Under the pieces are notes generated by a model. That model was not told the DNA's origin. It ran no database searches and saw nothing but the letters and a program-made list of their open reading frames with translations. A program made the position numbers and the translations under genes. DNA of 64,000 nucleotides from CAWBBA01 sp963741625 (GTDB lineage Bacteria; Desulfobacterota; Desulfomonilia; Desulfomonilales; Desulfomonilaceae): NCBI GenBank assembly GCA_963741625.1, contig CAVUIT010000018.1:62001-126000 (forward strand), written 5' to 3'. This document shows positions 1-8,989 of the stretch, piece after piece. The number at the start of each line of letters is the position of its first letter. Positions within the stretch are counted from its first letter, which is position 1.

Positions 1-2
1 AC

Positions 3-1274
3 ACGGCAATTCGCCACCTGAGTCGTTTTAGCAACCTTAATCGCAGAGGGCCATATCTGATCATGGGCTTGCGCGAGCTGAAAGAGGCGCACAGCTTGAA
101 GCGGAAAGCTCTCGATCTTCCTTCCAAAAAGGCCAATGATTCCCATAAGGTAAGTTCAGATCGGACGACAACAAATGACGTTTTGAGGCAGTTCCCTGCT
201 CAGCCGGCTAAGAAGGGCCAACCAGAGGCCGCTGCCGATCATGCCGCAAATGCCCTTTCCACTCTACAAGCCGCGAGGCCCCGTGTCTCGCACAATTACA
301 TAGGGAATCCATTCAGTGATTCGCGGCTTCCGGACCCCAATAACTTCAAGTTAGAATCCAATAGAGAATCCGCCTCGGCTAGCTCCAAGAGGGTCTCGAC
401 AGTGAAATCAGGTCCCGCGCTTCGCATCGGAAGCGACCCGCCTGATTCCACATTTGCAAACTCATTACCCGAGCTGACACCGAAAGCGACGGGCCACGAA
501 TTGTCACCTTCCGTCAAAAGCGCGTCCCTCCCTTCCCCAACGGTTAACGATGGCTCCACGACAAGGAAAATGAATAATCCTTCGGCAAAGGAGTTTGTCG
601 TCGCGATAGATCCGGGACACGGTGGCAAAGATCCTGGAGCTGTGTCGCAGGACGGTTGCCTCAAAGAAAAGGACTTGACCCTTGAAATAGCGAAGAGGCT
701 CAAGACGACGCTTGAGAGCAAGAATCCCCCACTAAAAGTCGTGCTCACGAGATCAGACGACAGACACCTCTCCCTTGAAGACCGGGTCGCTCTGGCGAAC
801 TCAGCCAACGCTGACCTTTTCATTTCAATCCATTGCAACTCGGCAGAGGATTCCAGCTCGAAAGGGATTGAGACCTATTATCTCAGCAAGGCCAGTTCAC
901 GCGGGGCTATGAGAGTTGCGGCACGTGAAAACGGCATCCCTCTATCGAAGATGACCGACATAGAAGCAACGCTCGTTGACCTCATGGTAGCGTCAAAGAA
1001 GAGTGAATCTGCCAAGCTGGCCATCTCTGTGCACGGCTCCCTATCCCTGAATCAGAAAGGCGCGGGCACGCCGGCACGAGATAGGGGGGTACGGCAAGCT
1101 CCATTTTATGTGCTCCTGGGAGCTAAAATGCCTGCCATTTTGGTGGAGTGCGCTTTTGTCAGCAACAAGCGGGAGCGCAGAAAATTGACGAATCCGGCAT
1201 ATCTGACCTCTATTGCCGAGAGAATAGCCGAAGGAGCAGCCAATTATTTGAAAGGGCTAGATGGTCAGGGGTGA
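3..1274 (+). CDS. amiC: N-acetylmuramoyl-L-alanine amidase (Amidase_3), 5' end probably outside window
   Basis: Zinc amidase that cleaves the amide bond between muramic acid and the stem peptide of peptidoglycan, acting in the periplasm at septum or wall turnover. The catalytic domain fills the last 230 residues. It shows DPGHGG (first zinc His, near residue 185 counted from the ATG at 63), a Glu in KEKDLTLEIAKRL, SIHCN (second zinc His) and the catalytic Glu in ILVECAF near residue 363. The 170 residues before it are Ser/Pro/Lys-rich linker. The reading frame stays open from 63 back to the window edge, without a signal peptide after the ATG, so the true start and an export signal (often with a repeat domain) probably lie upstream. 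Family assignment is firm; the exact symbol is by analogy. Confidence 0.88.
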   Translation, partial: TAIRHLSRFSNLNRRGPYLIMGLRELKEAHSLKRKALDLPSKKANDSHKVSSDRTTTNDVLRQFPAQPAKKGQPEAAADHAANALSTLQAARPRVSHNYIGNPFSDSRLPDPNNFKLESNRESASASSKRVSTVKSGPALRIGSDPPDSTFANSLPELTPKATGHELSPSVKSASLPSPTVNDGSTTRKMNNPSAKEFVVAIDPGHGGKDPGAVSQDGCLKEKDLTLEIAKRLKTTLESKNPPLKVVLTRSDDRHLSLEDRVALANSANADLFISIHCNSAEDSSSKGIETYYLSKASSRGAMRVAARENGIPLSKMTDIEATLVDLMVASKKSESAKLAISVHGSLSLNQKGAGTPARDRGVRQAPFYVLLGAKMPAILVECAFVSNKRERRKLTNPAYLTSIAERIAEGAANYLKGLDGQG

Positions 1275-1547
1275 TATTGAGTTGGGTTAAAAGGAGAATC
1301 GCCCCAGTTTCGGTCAAGGCGTGTCTTTTTTGTGGGAGACCTCTTCCGACCTGAGTTGAGCCGACCTCGTCCATTTCCAGTGGAGATGTCTCTGGGGGAA
1401 TTAAGAATTCTCCTGTGCTGACAGCCAATAGATGGGAGTGCACAGGCTCGCAGTCGGACATGGAAGCAAGACACAATCCTAATAGAAGCTAGTGCATCCC
1501 ATGATGCCCACCGCCGTCACGTTGCCGAACTGGACGCTTTTCTCTCC

Positions 1548-2213
1548 TCACAGTATCGGTTTCTTGCGGTTGAATCGTGCTTGCTTCAGGACCGGAGGTG
1601 CCTCTATTTTCTGATCCCCTGTCGGGGTTCCGCCTTTTTCCGTTGCTCCGGTCTTGCCGGCCTCCTCCTGTGCGGCCCTGGTCACCTCATGGAGCTGGAC
1701 AATCCACTTCCCGTCATTCTCGGATGCGAATTTAGCGGCTTCGTCTCTGTTCGTGAAGGGTATAAGCTCATATCCCATGGGTCCTTTGACGTTGCTGCCG
1801 AGCACCAGAAAAGCCTTTGGAAGCTCGATCATCTTCTTACTCACGAAATCGGTGACATACTGGTGAGCAATGTCTGCAACGTTGACATTATACTTCTCGG
1901 GAACGGAATTGTAGATGAACAGGCAGCGAGCGCCTTCGAATCCCACCACATGCCCGTCCTTGAACACGGCCGCGGCCACTCCCCCAAAACCGACCACCCG
2001 ACCGTCCTTATACGTCACAGTCACGCCTTGCGCATCTTTTCCGCCGATTACCATTCCGCAGACCGGACACTTCTGGGTCAGGTCAAGCTTTGAGCCATCA
2101 GGAAGCTCCATAAGGTCTGCGGCCACACAGGCCATCATCGGTGGCAATGAGACAATTGCAGAGATAATCAGGGCTAGAATGAGAGAAAGAGAATTCGTGT
2201 ATCCGGTGTGCAT
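1548..2213 (-). CDS. NosL-family protein, exported
   Basis: 221-residue protein with an N-terminal hydrophobic segment (about residues 8-32) that looks like a signal peptide. The mature part carries CPVCGMVI at about residue 49, a block FEGARCLFIY near 94, TDFVSKKMIELPKAFLVLGS, and KGPMGYELIPF. This is the pattern of the NosL/DUF-type family; NosL of denitrifiers is a copper-binding accessory protein of nitrous oxide reductase. No nos genes are nearby, so the role here is more likely general copper or metal handling in the cell envelope (inference). The C-terminal 40 residues are low-complexity and poorly conserved. It is convergent with the amidase gene and divergent from the next block. Confidence 0.8.
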   Translation of the reverse strand: MHTGYTNSLSLILALIISAIVSLPPMMACVAADLMELPDGSKLDLTQKCPVCGMVIGGKDAQGVTVTYKDGRVVGFGGVAAAVFKDGHVVGFEGARCLFIYNSVPEKYNVNVADIAHQYVTDFVSKKMIELPKAFLVLGSNVKGPMGYELIPFTNRDEAAKFASENDGKWIVQLHEVTRAAQEEAGKTGATEKGGTPTGDQKIEAPPVLKQARFNRKKPIL

Positions 2214-2346
2214 TTTTCTTCCCCTTCTGAGCCAACGAGAAATGCCACGTCCCTATAATAGCAATAAACGACAACTCTAACAAAGCTCCTACCCGGCTGC
2301 CCACAAGGTCCGAATACTAGGCTGTTAAGCGGCCCATGGTCTAAAT

Positions 2347-2482
2347 ATGAGTAAGCTTCAGTGAAATGAGCCCAGACAAAGTAATTTCAGCGAGGACTTT
2401 CAGGGCAATCACATCGAGGAGCGGAACTTGAAAGTCGGTTATCTCACAGATTCTGGTGGACACAGGGCAATTAACGAGGACA
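2347..2482 (+). repeat. Duplicated leader and 5' end of PP2C gene (partner at 3611..3740)
   Basis: The stretch from ATGAGTAAGC to about 55 bases inside the reading frame at 2428 is clearly alike with 3611..3740, in front of the PP2C gene. Both lead to the same TTG-started peptide MKVGYL. The shared part includes untranslated DNA, so a block carrying promoter plus gene was duplicated. Confidence 0.7.
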
Positions 2483-2575
2483 GCCGCGGCTACTTGATTC
2501 GGGGAGGGAAAATAGAACCGATTACCGATGTTCACACTTTTGTGTTCGAGTGGCTAAGTACTTTGATTCATAAGT
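2428..2575 (+). pseudogene. Internally deleted PP2C-phosphatase copy
   Basis: The reading frame starts like the phosphatase at 3680 (MKVGYLTDSG..HR..NEDS) and then jumps to GGKIEPITDVHTFVFEWL, which matches the GKIEQLTEDHTFVFEWL block that in the neighbour lies some 120 codons further on. About 350 bp holding the metal-binding DGMGGHN and GDSRAY motifs are missing, so no active phosphatase can be made. After 2575 similarity ends, although the frame stays open to 2661. It is a remnant of a tandem duplication followed by deletion. Confidence 0.75.
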
Positions 2576-2798
2576 TCGGTGACGCAAGTTTCTTAGCATG
2601 TGTCAGCAGGACCGGCGCTGCATGGGGTGTGTGGCACCCGAATACGTCATCGAAGTTATGAAACAGAGCACTTAGCCTGATATCCTTTGTCAACAAGAAC
2701 AACTTGAAACCTGGTTTGCCGAGCCATTGAGGCCCTCCGGAACTCACATGCTCATGCGGTGTCTTAATCGGCAAATTCCAAACAGGAGGAATTGACAG

Positions 2799-3329
2799 AT
2801 GAGAACTCGGGTGAGGGGTACCGTAGGCATTCTCGCACTGCTGTTTGTCTGTGTGGTATTCGTTTTCGCTGCTTCTTTGCAGGCAATCGCCCAGAGTGGG
2901 ACCAAAGAAACTCCGGAAGAAGGGGCGGTGAAGGGCAAAACGATGATCATGGAAGGCTCCAAGAAGATGATGGACGGGGCCAAAATGATGCGCGAAGCAA
3001 TGCAGATGATGAAGGGAGGGAAGGACACGGCGAAGGCCCAACAAATGATGACAGACGGGGACAAGATGATGTCGGAAGGCGAAAAAATGATGGGCCAAGC
3101 TCAGGAAATGGCGGGAAAACACAAAGATATGATGCAGAAGATGAAGACGATGATGGAAAACTGCAAACAGATGATGCAAGGCTCAAAAATGATGCATGAA
3201 GGCATGATGATGATGAAAGACAAGAAAGATATGCCCAAGGCTGAAGAGATGGTAACCGAAGGGCACAAGCACGTGGAAGAGGGGGCCAAAAAGATGAACG
3301 AGGCACAGCCGACAGAAAAAACCAAGTAA
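2799..3329 (+). CDS. Secreted Met/Lys-rich repeat protein of unknown function
   Basis: 176 residues, preceded by a strong ribosome site (AGGAGG at 2784) with good spacing to the ATG. Residues 9-32 form a signal peptide ending near QAIAQ. The mature protein consists of a degenerate heptad-like repeat built on K-M-M with Gly/Glu between (for example GSKKMMDGAKMM, DGDKMMSEGEKMM, GSKMMHEGMMMM). There are about 40 Met in 145 residues and one Cys. Such Met-rich periplasmic proteins can bind Cu(I) or Ag(I) through thioether groups, and long amphipathic helix is likely; both are inference. No family name recognised. It stands between the two PP2C copies but has its own expression signals. Confidence 0.75.
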   Translation: MRTRVRGTVGILALLFVCVVFVFAASLQAIAQSGTKETPEEGAVKGKTMIMEGSKKMMDGAKMMREAMQMMKGGKDTAKAQQMMTDGDKMMSEGEKMMGQAQEMAGKHKDMMQKMKTMMENCKQMMQGSKMMHEGMMMMKDKKDMPKAEEMVTEGHKHVEEGAKKMNEAQPTEKTK

Positions 3330-3679
3330 AGAGTGCCGCAACTTATTACACCTTAGAGTCAGGTCGCGTACCAAGAAATCTATATGATCCTATCAGAAGA
3401 CGCGGCCAAAGCCTGCACCCCTTTGTTGTGCACCATGAAGGTAAATCAATCGGGGTCCAAGTGAGCCCTTTTCGGCCCATGTGAGACAAAGAGTGGAACC
3501 GTGCCCGTGTCTCGCGGATTCCACCTCAAAACGATAACTTGAAAAAGGCTTGTTCCGTGCCGCGTGATAAGCCACGAATCCTTGTCTCTTCACTGGCCCA
3601 TGCCCTATATATGAGTAAGCTCTGATGAAATCAGACGGGATAAGACAATTTCACGGGAATGACTTCCAAGGAATGAAAG
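3330..3679. other. Intergenic stretch
   Basis: Holds only the second copy of the duplicated leader (from 3611). No further gene or clear terminator seen. Confidence 0.5.
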
Positions 3680-4395
3680 TTGAAAGTCGGATATCTCAGC
3701 GATCCTGGAAAACACAGGCCAAGCAACGAGGACAGCTTGTACGTTGACGAGGATATAGGATTATTCATCGTGGCCGACGGCATGGGCGGTCACAACGCGG
3801 GAGAAGTGGCTAGCAAAATAGCTGTGGAGGTGACAGCGGAATTCGTTCGTGCTAGGGCTTCAGGCAGGAAAAGAGGTGGAAGAGGTTTTTCGGGAGGCTC
3901 TTGCCACCGCAAACAGGTCAATTTTCGAAAAAGCGTTCAGTGAATCCCGCTTGGAGCGACATGGGGACGACGCTGTTGATGGCACTCACCACAGATCACA
4001 AGGTGGTAATCGGCCATATTGGCGACAGCCGGGCCTACCAGATCGGAAAAGGGAAAATCGAACAGCTTACCGAAGATCACACCTTTGTATTCGAATGGCT
4101 AAAACAGGGACTCATAACCAGAGAGCAGGCGCGGTCTCACCATGCGCGTCACGGGTTGACTGAGGTGTTGGGTGTGACCAATGAGGTGGAAGTGGACGTG
4201 GCTGTCTGGCCGTGGGAAAAGAATGCCTGTCTGCTCTTATGCTCGGATGGACTTACGGATATGATTGAGGATGAAGAAATTCTTGCCATTGTGGAATCTG
4301 CCTCCGACCCTCAGCAAGCTTGCAATAATCTGGTCACTGCGGCTAACCGGGAAGGTGGCGAGGACAACATAACCGTGATACTGGTCTGTAATTGA
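3680..4395 (+). CDS. PP2C-family Ser/Thr protein phosphatase (two single-base frameshifts)
   Basis: Read across three frames the gene gives a 237-residue Stp/PrpC-type phosphatase, the usual length. It starts at TTG 3680 and carries NEDS (residues 16-19), VADGMGGHNAGEVAS, MGTTLLMAL, IGHIGDSRAYQI, LLCSDGLTDMI and GGEDNITVILV, i.e. all acidic metal ligands of the dimanganese site. One extra base near 3857 and another between about 3944 and 3955 break the frame; removing them joins the conserved blocks without loss. It would reverse phosphorylation by the kinase gene that converges on it from 6426; such phosphatase-kinase pairs are common. Either assembly errors or recent inactivation explain the breaks. 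Confidence 0.8.
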
Positions 4396-4436
4396 AGAGG
4401 GTCGGAGTGCCCCGAAAAGCGCAGCGAAAACGTCTG

Positions 4437-6426
4437 TTACTTCTGCTTTTCGTTAATGGCCCTTGCGCAACGAAAGCCCACATCCTCGAATGCCATAGAA
4501 GGATCCTGGGCAATGCCGGGAAATAGAGTCGATCTTTGCACTATAGTGCCCCTTACCCCTCCCAGCACAACGAACTGCGGCTTGCCACGCGGGTGCAAGC
4601 ACCACTCTCATACCCCATTCACTCACGTTTCTAGTCAGCCCTCGTATGCCATCCACGTTAGGATCGAAACCAAGCACCGGATGGGGAATGTTTGAAGAAC
4701 CCTGATTTGCAGACGAATCCCGCGATTCTTCGTCATTTGCCAAAGCTGACCGACTCTGCTTCGGAGAGGCAATCCGCTCCCCGGCTTCTTGTTTGAATGC
4801 TCCAACCCAGGCTTCCATCTCCTTTTCAAGATTGTCAGTACCCCGGGCCAGTTCAGGATTGCGCTTAGGATGGTTCTGCAATGGGCCTTCCGTCCGGCTT
4901 GCCGCGCGGAGCCATTCTCTTTCAGTTGGAAGTCGCGCCCCATAGAACGTAGCATAGGCTTCAGCCCCGTACCCTGTTATCTTCACCACCGGACTTGAAG
5001 CCCCAGCGGCATCCTGTAACAAAAATCTCCCGTTGCGGAAAACGATCGGTTCGTACCCGCCATACACGGGCCCCAATACAAGCCACGGCTGTCCATCGCC
5101 TCGCACGATCCCATCCTTGACTTCGACCCTCGAAAGCACCTGGTTCAAAAATTCCACATACTTGTAGTTGGTGACCTCGGTCTCGTCCATATAGAATGCG
5201 GGCACATCAACCGGTCGAGCCCCCTCGGCCCCTACATAAGCGGGAAACTTGACCTGTCCTGCCGGAACCAGGTGCATGGTGGAACCGTCCTTGGCGGACA
5301 ATGTGGTGACTGGCACCTCATATTCCGGGACCAGGCTCTCTCCACCGGATGCCTTTTCCGACTCCGGGGGTTGAGAGGTATCCGGCTCGGAAATCTGCTC
5401 GGGCATGGGAGTCTCGTGTGTCATGATGAAGTGATGATACAGATTTGACGCGGCGACAATCACAAATAAGACAGCAGCTATGGCAATTATCTGCTTGCGG
5501 CGAAGACTGCGGAGCAAGGGCTGCTCCGATGCTTCGGCTTTGTCCAACAGCCGCTCCAGCGCCTCCTGAAGAGCCTTCACGGACGGAGTTCTTTGCTTCA
5601 AATCCTCGGCGGTAGCCTCTTGTACAATGACGTCCAACCCCTTCAAAAACGGGGTAGCAGGGGTTTGAGAGGCACACACCTTTCAAGGGACACGCGGTCT
5701 TGCTGTCCACCATTTTTCCCTCGACCGCTTCGTAGAGGATCTTCCCCAACGCGTAAACATCGGCCCGAGGGTCAGTTTCCCCGAGATCCATAAATTGTTC
5801 CGGCGCCATATATGTGATGGTGCCCTCAACGTGGTGGCTTCTGGTAAGCTGTGCCCACCGCGGTCCCCCCGCAATCCCAAAGTCGGTAATCTTGGGGGTA
5901 GAGCCGTCCAAGAGAACGTTTTCGGGCTTCATGTCTCGATGGACGATGCCGAGTGCGTGAACTGTCTCCAGTCCATCGAACATGGGAAGGAAGTAAGTTC
6001 TAATCCAACCTCGGAGATCCTTTCACTGTCCTTGAACCCTTCGTCAGGCATTGTGTGGCGGAGCGTGCGAGCACCAGGAACGTATTCCATCACCACATAT
6101 CGGACGGTGACTTCCTCCCCTTCCTTTACTATTGTGGCTACATCCTGATCGTATACCTGAAGCACGTATGGATGACGAATCTGAGCCATGGCCATGCCTT
6201 CACGCTGGAACCGCTGAATCTCGGTTTGTACCTCCTCCCGGTCGTCACCGAATTCCGCCAGATACTCCGTTGAGATGGTCTTTACCACCACTTCTCGATC
6301 CAGATTAGTCTGCCTGGCTCGATACACTTCTCCCTTTCCCCCGGTGGCGAGGTGTTCAAGAATCTCCCACTTGCCGTTGAGGATGGTCTCGTTATCCAGG
6401 AGTGGCTTGTTGGCGGTGGGGCTCAC
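4437..6426 (-). CDS. Ser/Thr protein kinase with C-terminal FGE-sulfatase (SUMF1) domain (three frameshifts)
   Basis: Corrected length is 662 residues. The kinase domain holds the Gly-rich loop LATGGKGEVYRA, Lys in VVVKTI, HRDMKPEN, DFGIAGG and TYMAPEQ. A juxtamembrane region (HRRTPSVK-like, ALERLLDKAE) precedes one transmembrane helix (IIAIAAVLFVIVAASNLY). The outer part is an FGE-type domain: MVPAG-like start, FYMDETEVTNYKYVEFLN, ARLPTEREWLRAAS, GLTRNVSEWG and, in the last frame, AFEDVGFRCARAI. The Cys pair needed for formylglycine formation was not verified, so a sensory role is likelier. Breaks: one base missing near 6010, one extra near 5658, one extra near 4600. The start is a GTG at 6426 after AGGGA; a TTG at 6474 is possible. 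Confidence 0.78.
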
Positions 6427-6547
6427 AACAATTTCCCTCTGACAGTAGTATACGTCAACATGGCGTAGTAACAATGAAGGTCAGCTCTGAACTCGCTATC
6501 CGCATGGCAACCTTCTTGTCTGCGTGGCGGAACAAGGAGGAAATTTT

Positions 6548-7403
6548 TCATCTTCTGGCACCGTTAAGGTTGGCACCATTCAAATTTGCACCGTTCAAAT
6601 CCGCACCGGACAGGTCTGCGTCCGTGAGATCGGCTCCCTGCAGAGTTTGCTGCGGAAAGGTTTGCACCCGACAGGTCGGCTCCCGGTAAATTGGCTCCAG
6701 TCAAATTCGCCCTTGACAAATCAGCGCCGGCAAGCTGGGCTCCCGGCAAATCCGCCCAGGACAGATCTGCCCCAGTGAGATTAACACCATTCAATCTGGC
6801 CCCGGCCAGCACTGCTCCGGCTAAATCGGCTCCCGACAAGATCGGCATCCCGACAAATCAGCTCTGGACAACTCAGTTGCTCCCAACGCTGCCTTGTTAA
6901 GTTTCGCCCCTAATAGAGAAGCTCCCGAAATATTGGCAAAAGGGAGAAGTGCTTCGGAAAGATTCGCTCCGGACAGAGTTGCTTTAGACAAATCTGCCTG
7001 GGACAAATCTGCCTTAGACAAATCTGCGCCGCAGAGATTTGCTCCGCATAAAATAGCCCCCCTCAAATTAGCCTCGACAAGTTTAGCTCCGGCTAACCTG
7101 GATCCGATCAAACCTGCATACGAGAGATCGGCATTGGACAAGTCGGCTCGATCCATTTTGGCGACAGTCAGATGAGCTCGGTCCAATTTGGCTCCAGAAA
7201 GTTTCGCCTCCGACAAGTCGGCTGAATTCAGCTTGGCATTGGACAAGTCGGCACAAGACAAATCGGTACCTTCTGAGAGCAGCGAACGTCAAGTCGATGC
7301 CGGCTTTTACAGCAGTTTCCAGCAATTCTTTAAGCGATTCCGCTTCTCCGGTAAACACGTCGTCCTTGGTAGCAATACCCTCAATCCGGATTTTCTGGGG
7401 CAT
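6548..7403 (-). CDS. Pentapeptide-repeat protein (three frameshifts)
   Basis: After an N-terminal 40-residue segment (IRIEGIATKDDVFTGEAESL..) the protein is almost entirely A(D/N)LxX repeats, forming a right-handed quadrilateral beta-helix. About 45 repeats can be read if single-base breaks near 7267 (extra), 6845 (missing) and 6660 (extra) are corrected, giving 284 residues; the last frame ends with ADLNGANLNGANLNGARR. The N-terminal segment resembles that of the second pentapeptide protein at 50759..51484, so they are paralogues. Function is unknown; some relatives mimic DNA and bind gyrase, but no such claim can be made here. It follows the kinase gene on the same strand order but is separated by a gap of about 120 bp. 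Confidence 0.8.
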
Positions 7404-7531
7404 AGTCAACCCTTTCTGTCTGTTTTGAGAGACTTCGTTAGTGAACGGTCAACAGTACCTTGAGCGCACACCGCGGTAGCGAAGCAAGAAGACTGCCAGG
7501 GGCAGCCTGTGCCGCCCCTGGCTTCAGTCGA

Positions 7532-7786
7532 TTAAATCTTGCACGCATCACAAGAACAGTTCTTGGCTCTCAGTCTGGGGGTTGTGCCGGGTTTTGTGGC
7601 GCCCGGTACAATAGTTATCACTGTATCGGGCTTCAGTCCCTCAATCCGGGCCTGTTGCGTCTCCAGGTTCACCTGGTCTCTCCATTGCTGTCTCATAGCG
7701 TCCCGATTTGCGTCCCTTGCCATGGCAACGGGAACTGAAATCGTGAGCCCCGCCAGGGCCAAAGCGACTAACATGAGCTTTTTCAT
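7532..7786 (-). CDS. Small exported protein, C-terminal Cys triad
   Basis: 84 residues from the MKKLML start, which has GAGAAAG in front; the upstream start at 7816 is less likely. Residues 1-23 are a typical signal peptide ending VAMA. The mature part DANRDAMRQQWRDQVN is alike with DVNWDSIRQIWNAQQG in the neighbour at 7838..8056, so the two are tandem paralogues that diverged at the C terminus. This copy ends in KNCSCDACKI, a CxCxxC pattern that could bind metal. No known function. Confidence 0.65.
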   Translation of the reverse strand: MKKLMLVALALAGLTISVPVAMARDANRDAMRQQWRDQVNLETQQARIEGLKPDTVITIVPGATKPGTTPRLRAKNCSCDACKI

Positions 7787-7837
7787 GGTCTTTCTCGGGG
7801 AGCATGCCCCTGGCACGAAGGCATCTGGTCTATGCGG

Positions 7838-8056
7838 TTACCTAGTTTTCCCGACATCTGAAGCCGGAGTTTTGGCCTTGTCGGTCACCGGCGTCTGCTC
7901 CTGGTCAGCTTTCGCCTTTTTGTCAGCCGCCTTTTCTGCGCCCTGCTGGGCATTCCATATTTGTCTGATGGAGTCCCAGTTCACATCTATGGCCATTGCC
8001 ATTGGAGCCGAGACCACAAAAGCCATCAGCGTCAGCATAAGAATTAGCTTTTTCAT
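7838..8056 (-). CDS. Small exported protein, paralogue of 7532..7786
   Basis: 72 residues, start chosen at MKKLIL because GAGGAG stands eight bases upstream. The signal peptide (residues 1-22) ends MAMA. The mature start DVNWDSIRQIWNAQQG matches the neighbour; the rest is Lys/Ala/Asp/Thr-rich and probably disordered. It lies 51 bp upstream of its paralogue on the same strand and is likely co-transcribed. No function recognised. Confidence 0.65.
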   Translation of the reverse strand: MKKLILMLTLMAFVVSAPMAMAIDVNWDSIRQIWNAQQGAEKAADKKAKADQEQTPVTDKAKTPASDVGKTR

Positions 8057-8269
8057 CTTACTTCTCCTCTTGTCTGATAGATTTTCCACGCCTGCACCAT
8101 GCTCACGGCTTTGGTGCGGCTTTTCGCATCGTTGGTCAACGGAATGTGAATTGCCGTGCGGCCGTTACTCACGACCCGAGTCTGAGCAGAGAACAAACCC
8201 ATAAAGCACACCGGCCTATGGCTTGAAACTCAGGGGTGAGCTAGGCTTTTGGATATTTTTCGAGGGTGG

Positions 8270-8716
8270 TCAAATAAGGAGAAAGACAGTCTGAAGGGAG
8301 TCAAGGATAGGTTTGAAATCAGAAACAAGGAACGGGTAACGACCTCCGCCGCAAGAAATTTCCGAATTGAGGGGCGAACTGATCAAGCACGGCGCGTAAG
8401 CTGCTCCATGCATCCATACGGACGAAGCCACGGCCCCCATAGTGAGAACGGAAGAGTTGGCCGCGCCTATCGGAAGAATTGAGCAGTTGCAACACGAATC
8501 GCCGGTGGCTGTATGATCTGATTCCGAAGAGCAATCGTGGGCTGAGGGAACAGCAGCATGCTCATGGAAATGAGCGCATTCCTCCGCGTCGTCTGTGCCC
8601 CGCCCGCCGTCCGGGTAGCAGCACAGCCCCGCCATGGCCGTTCCCGAGCCGACAATAAGCAGATAGACCACGACAGTGATCCATATCGTCGGTCTGAGTT
8701 TCCGGAGTTTTTCCAT
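8270..8716 (-). CDS. Hypothetical exported Cys/His-rich protein
   Basis: 148 residues with an N-terminal hydrophobic helix (residues 10-30, TIWITVVVYLLIVGSGTAMA) that may be a signal peptide. The next 60 residues hold Cys and His in a dense pattern (LCCYP, ECAHFHEH, AHDCSSESDHTATGDSCCNCSI), which suggests binding of a transition metal. The last 70 residues are hydrophobic without further motifs. It precedes the two small exported proteins on the same strand and may be co-expressed. No family recognised. Confidence 0.5.
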   Translation of the reverse strand: MEKLRKLRPTIWITVVVYLLIVGSGTAMAGLCCYPDGGRGTDDAEECAHFHEHAAVPSAHDCSSESDHTATGDSCCNCSILPIGAANSSVLTMGAVASSVWMHGAAYAPCLISSPLNSEISCGGGRYPFLVSDFKPILDSLQTVFLLI

Positions 8717-8989
8717 GAGCAGAACTCTCCGCGAGGGGACGGTTCATAGCCTTTGATTTCAGCCTAAGACTTCCTACGAAACTTGTCAAGAACGTTCTTG
8801 ATTAATTTTGTACAGTAATCCAAAATTTTTTCGGCAGTCTGGCCCATGACTTCACTGATCCAAACAATGTCTCTGCGTTTTCTTTCTTGGACCTACCTCG
8901 CGCCCCTATGTTATCTTCCAACGGATAATTGTTGAAGAATGCGTCCACAAACTTTGGGGTTACGGGATCCCATTGAAAGGCGAAGCCAC

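Noticed and set aside
2792..3306. Overlapping frames on both strands of the Met-rich gene
   Set aside because: They are by-products of the ATGATG-type repeat sequence; only the frame with signal peptide and AGGAGG is credible.
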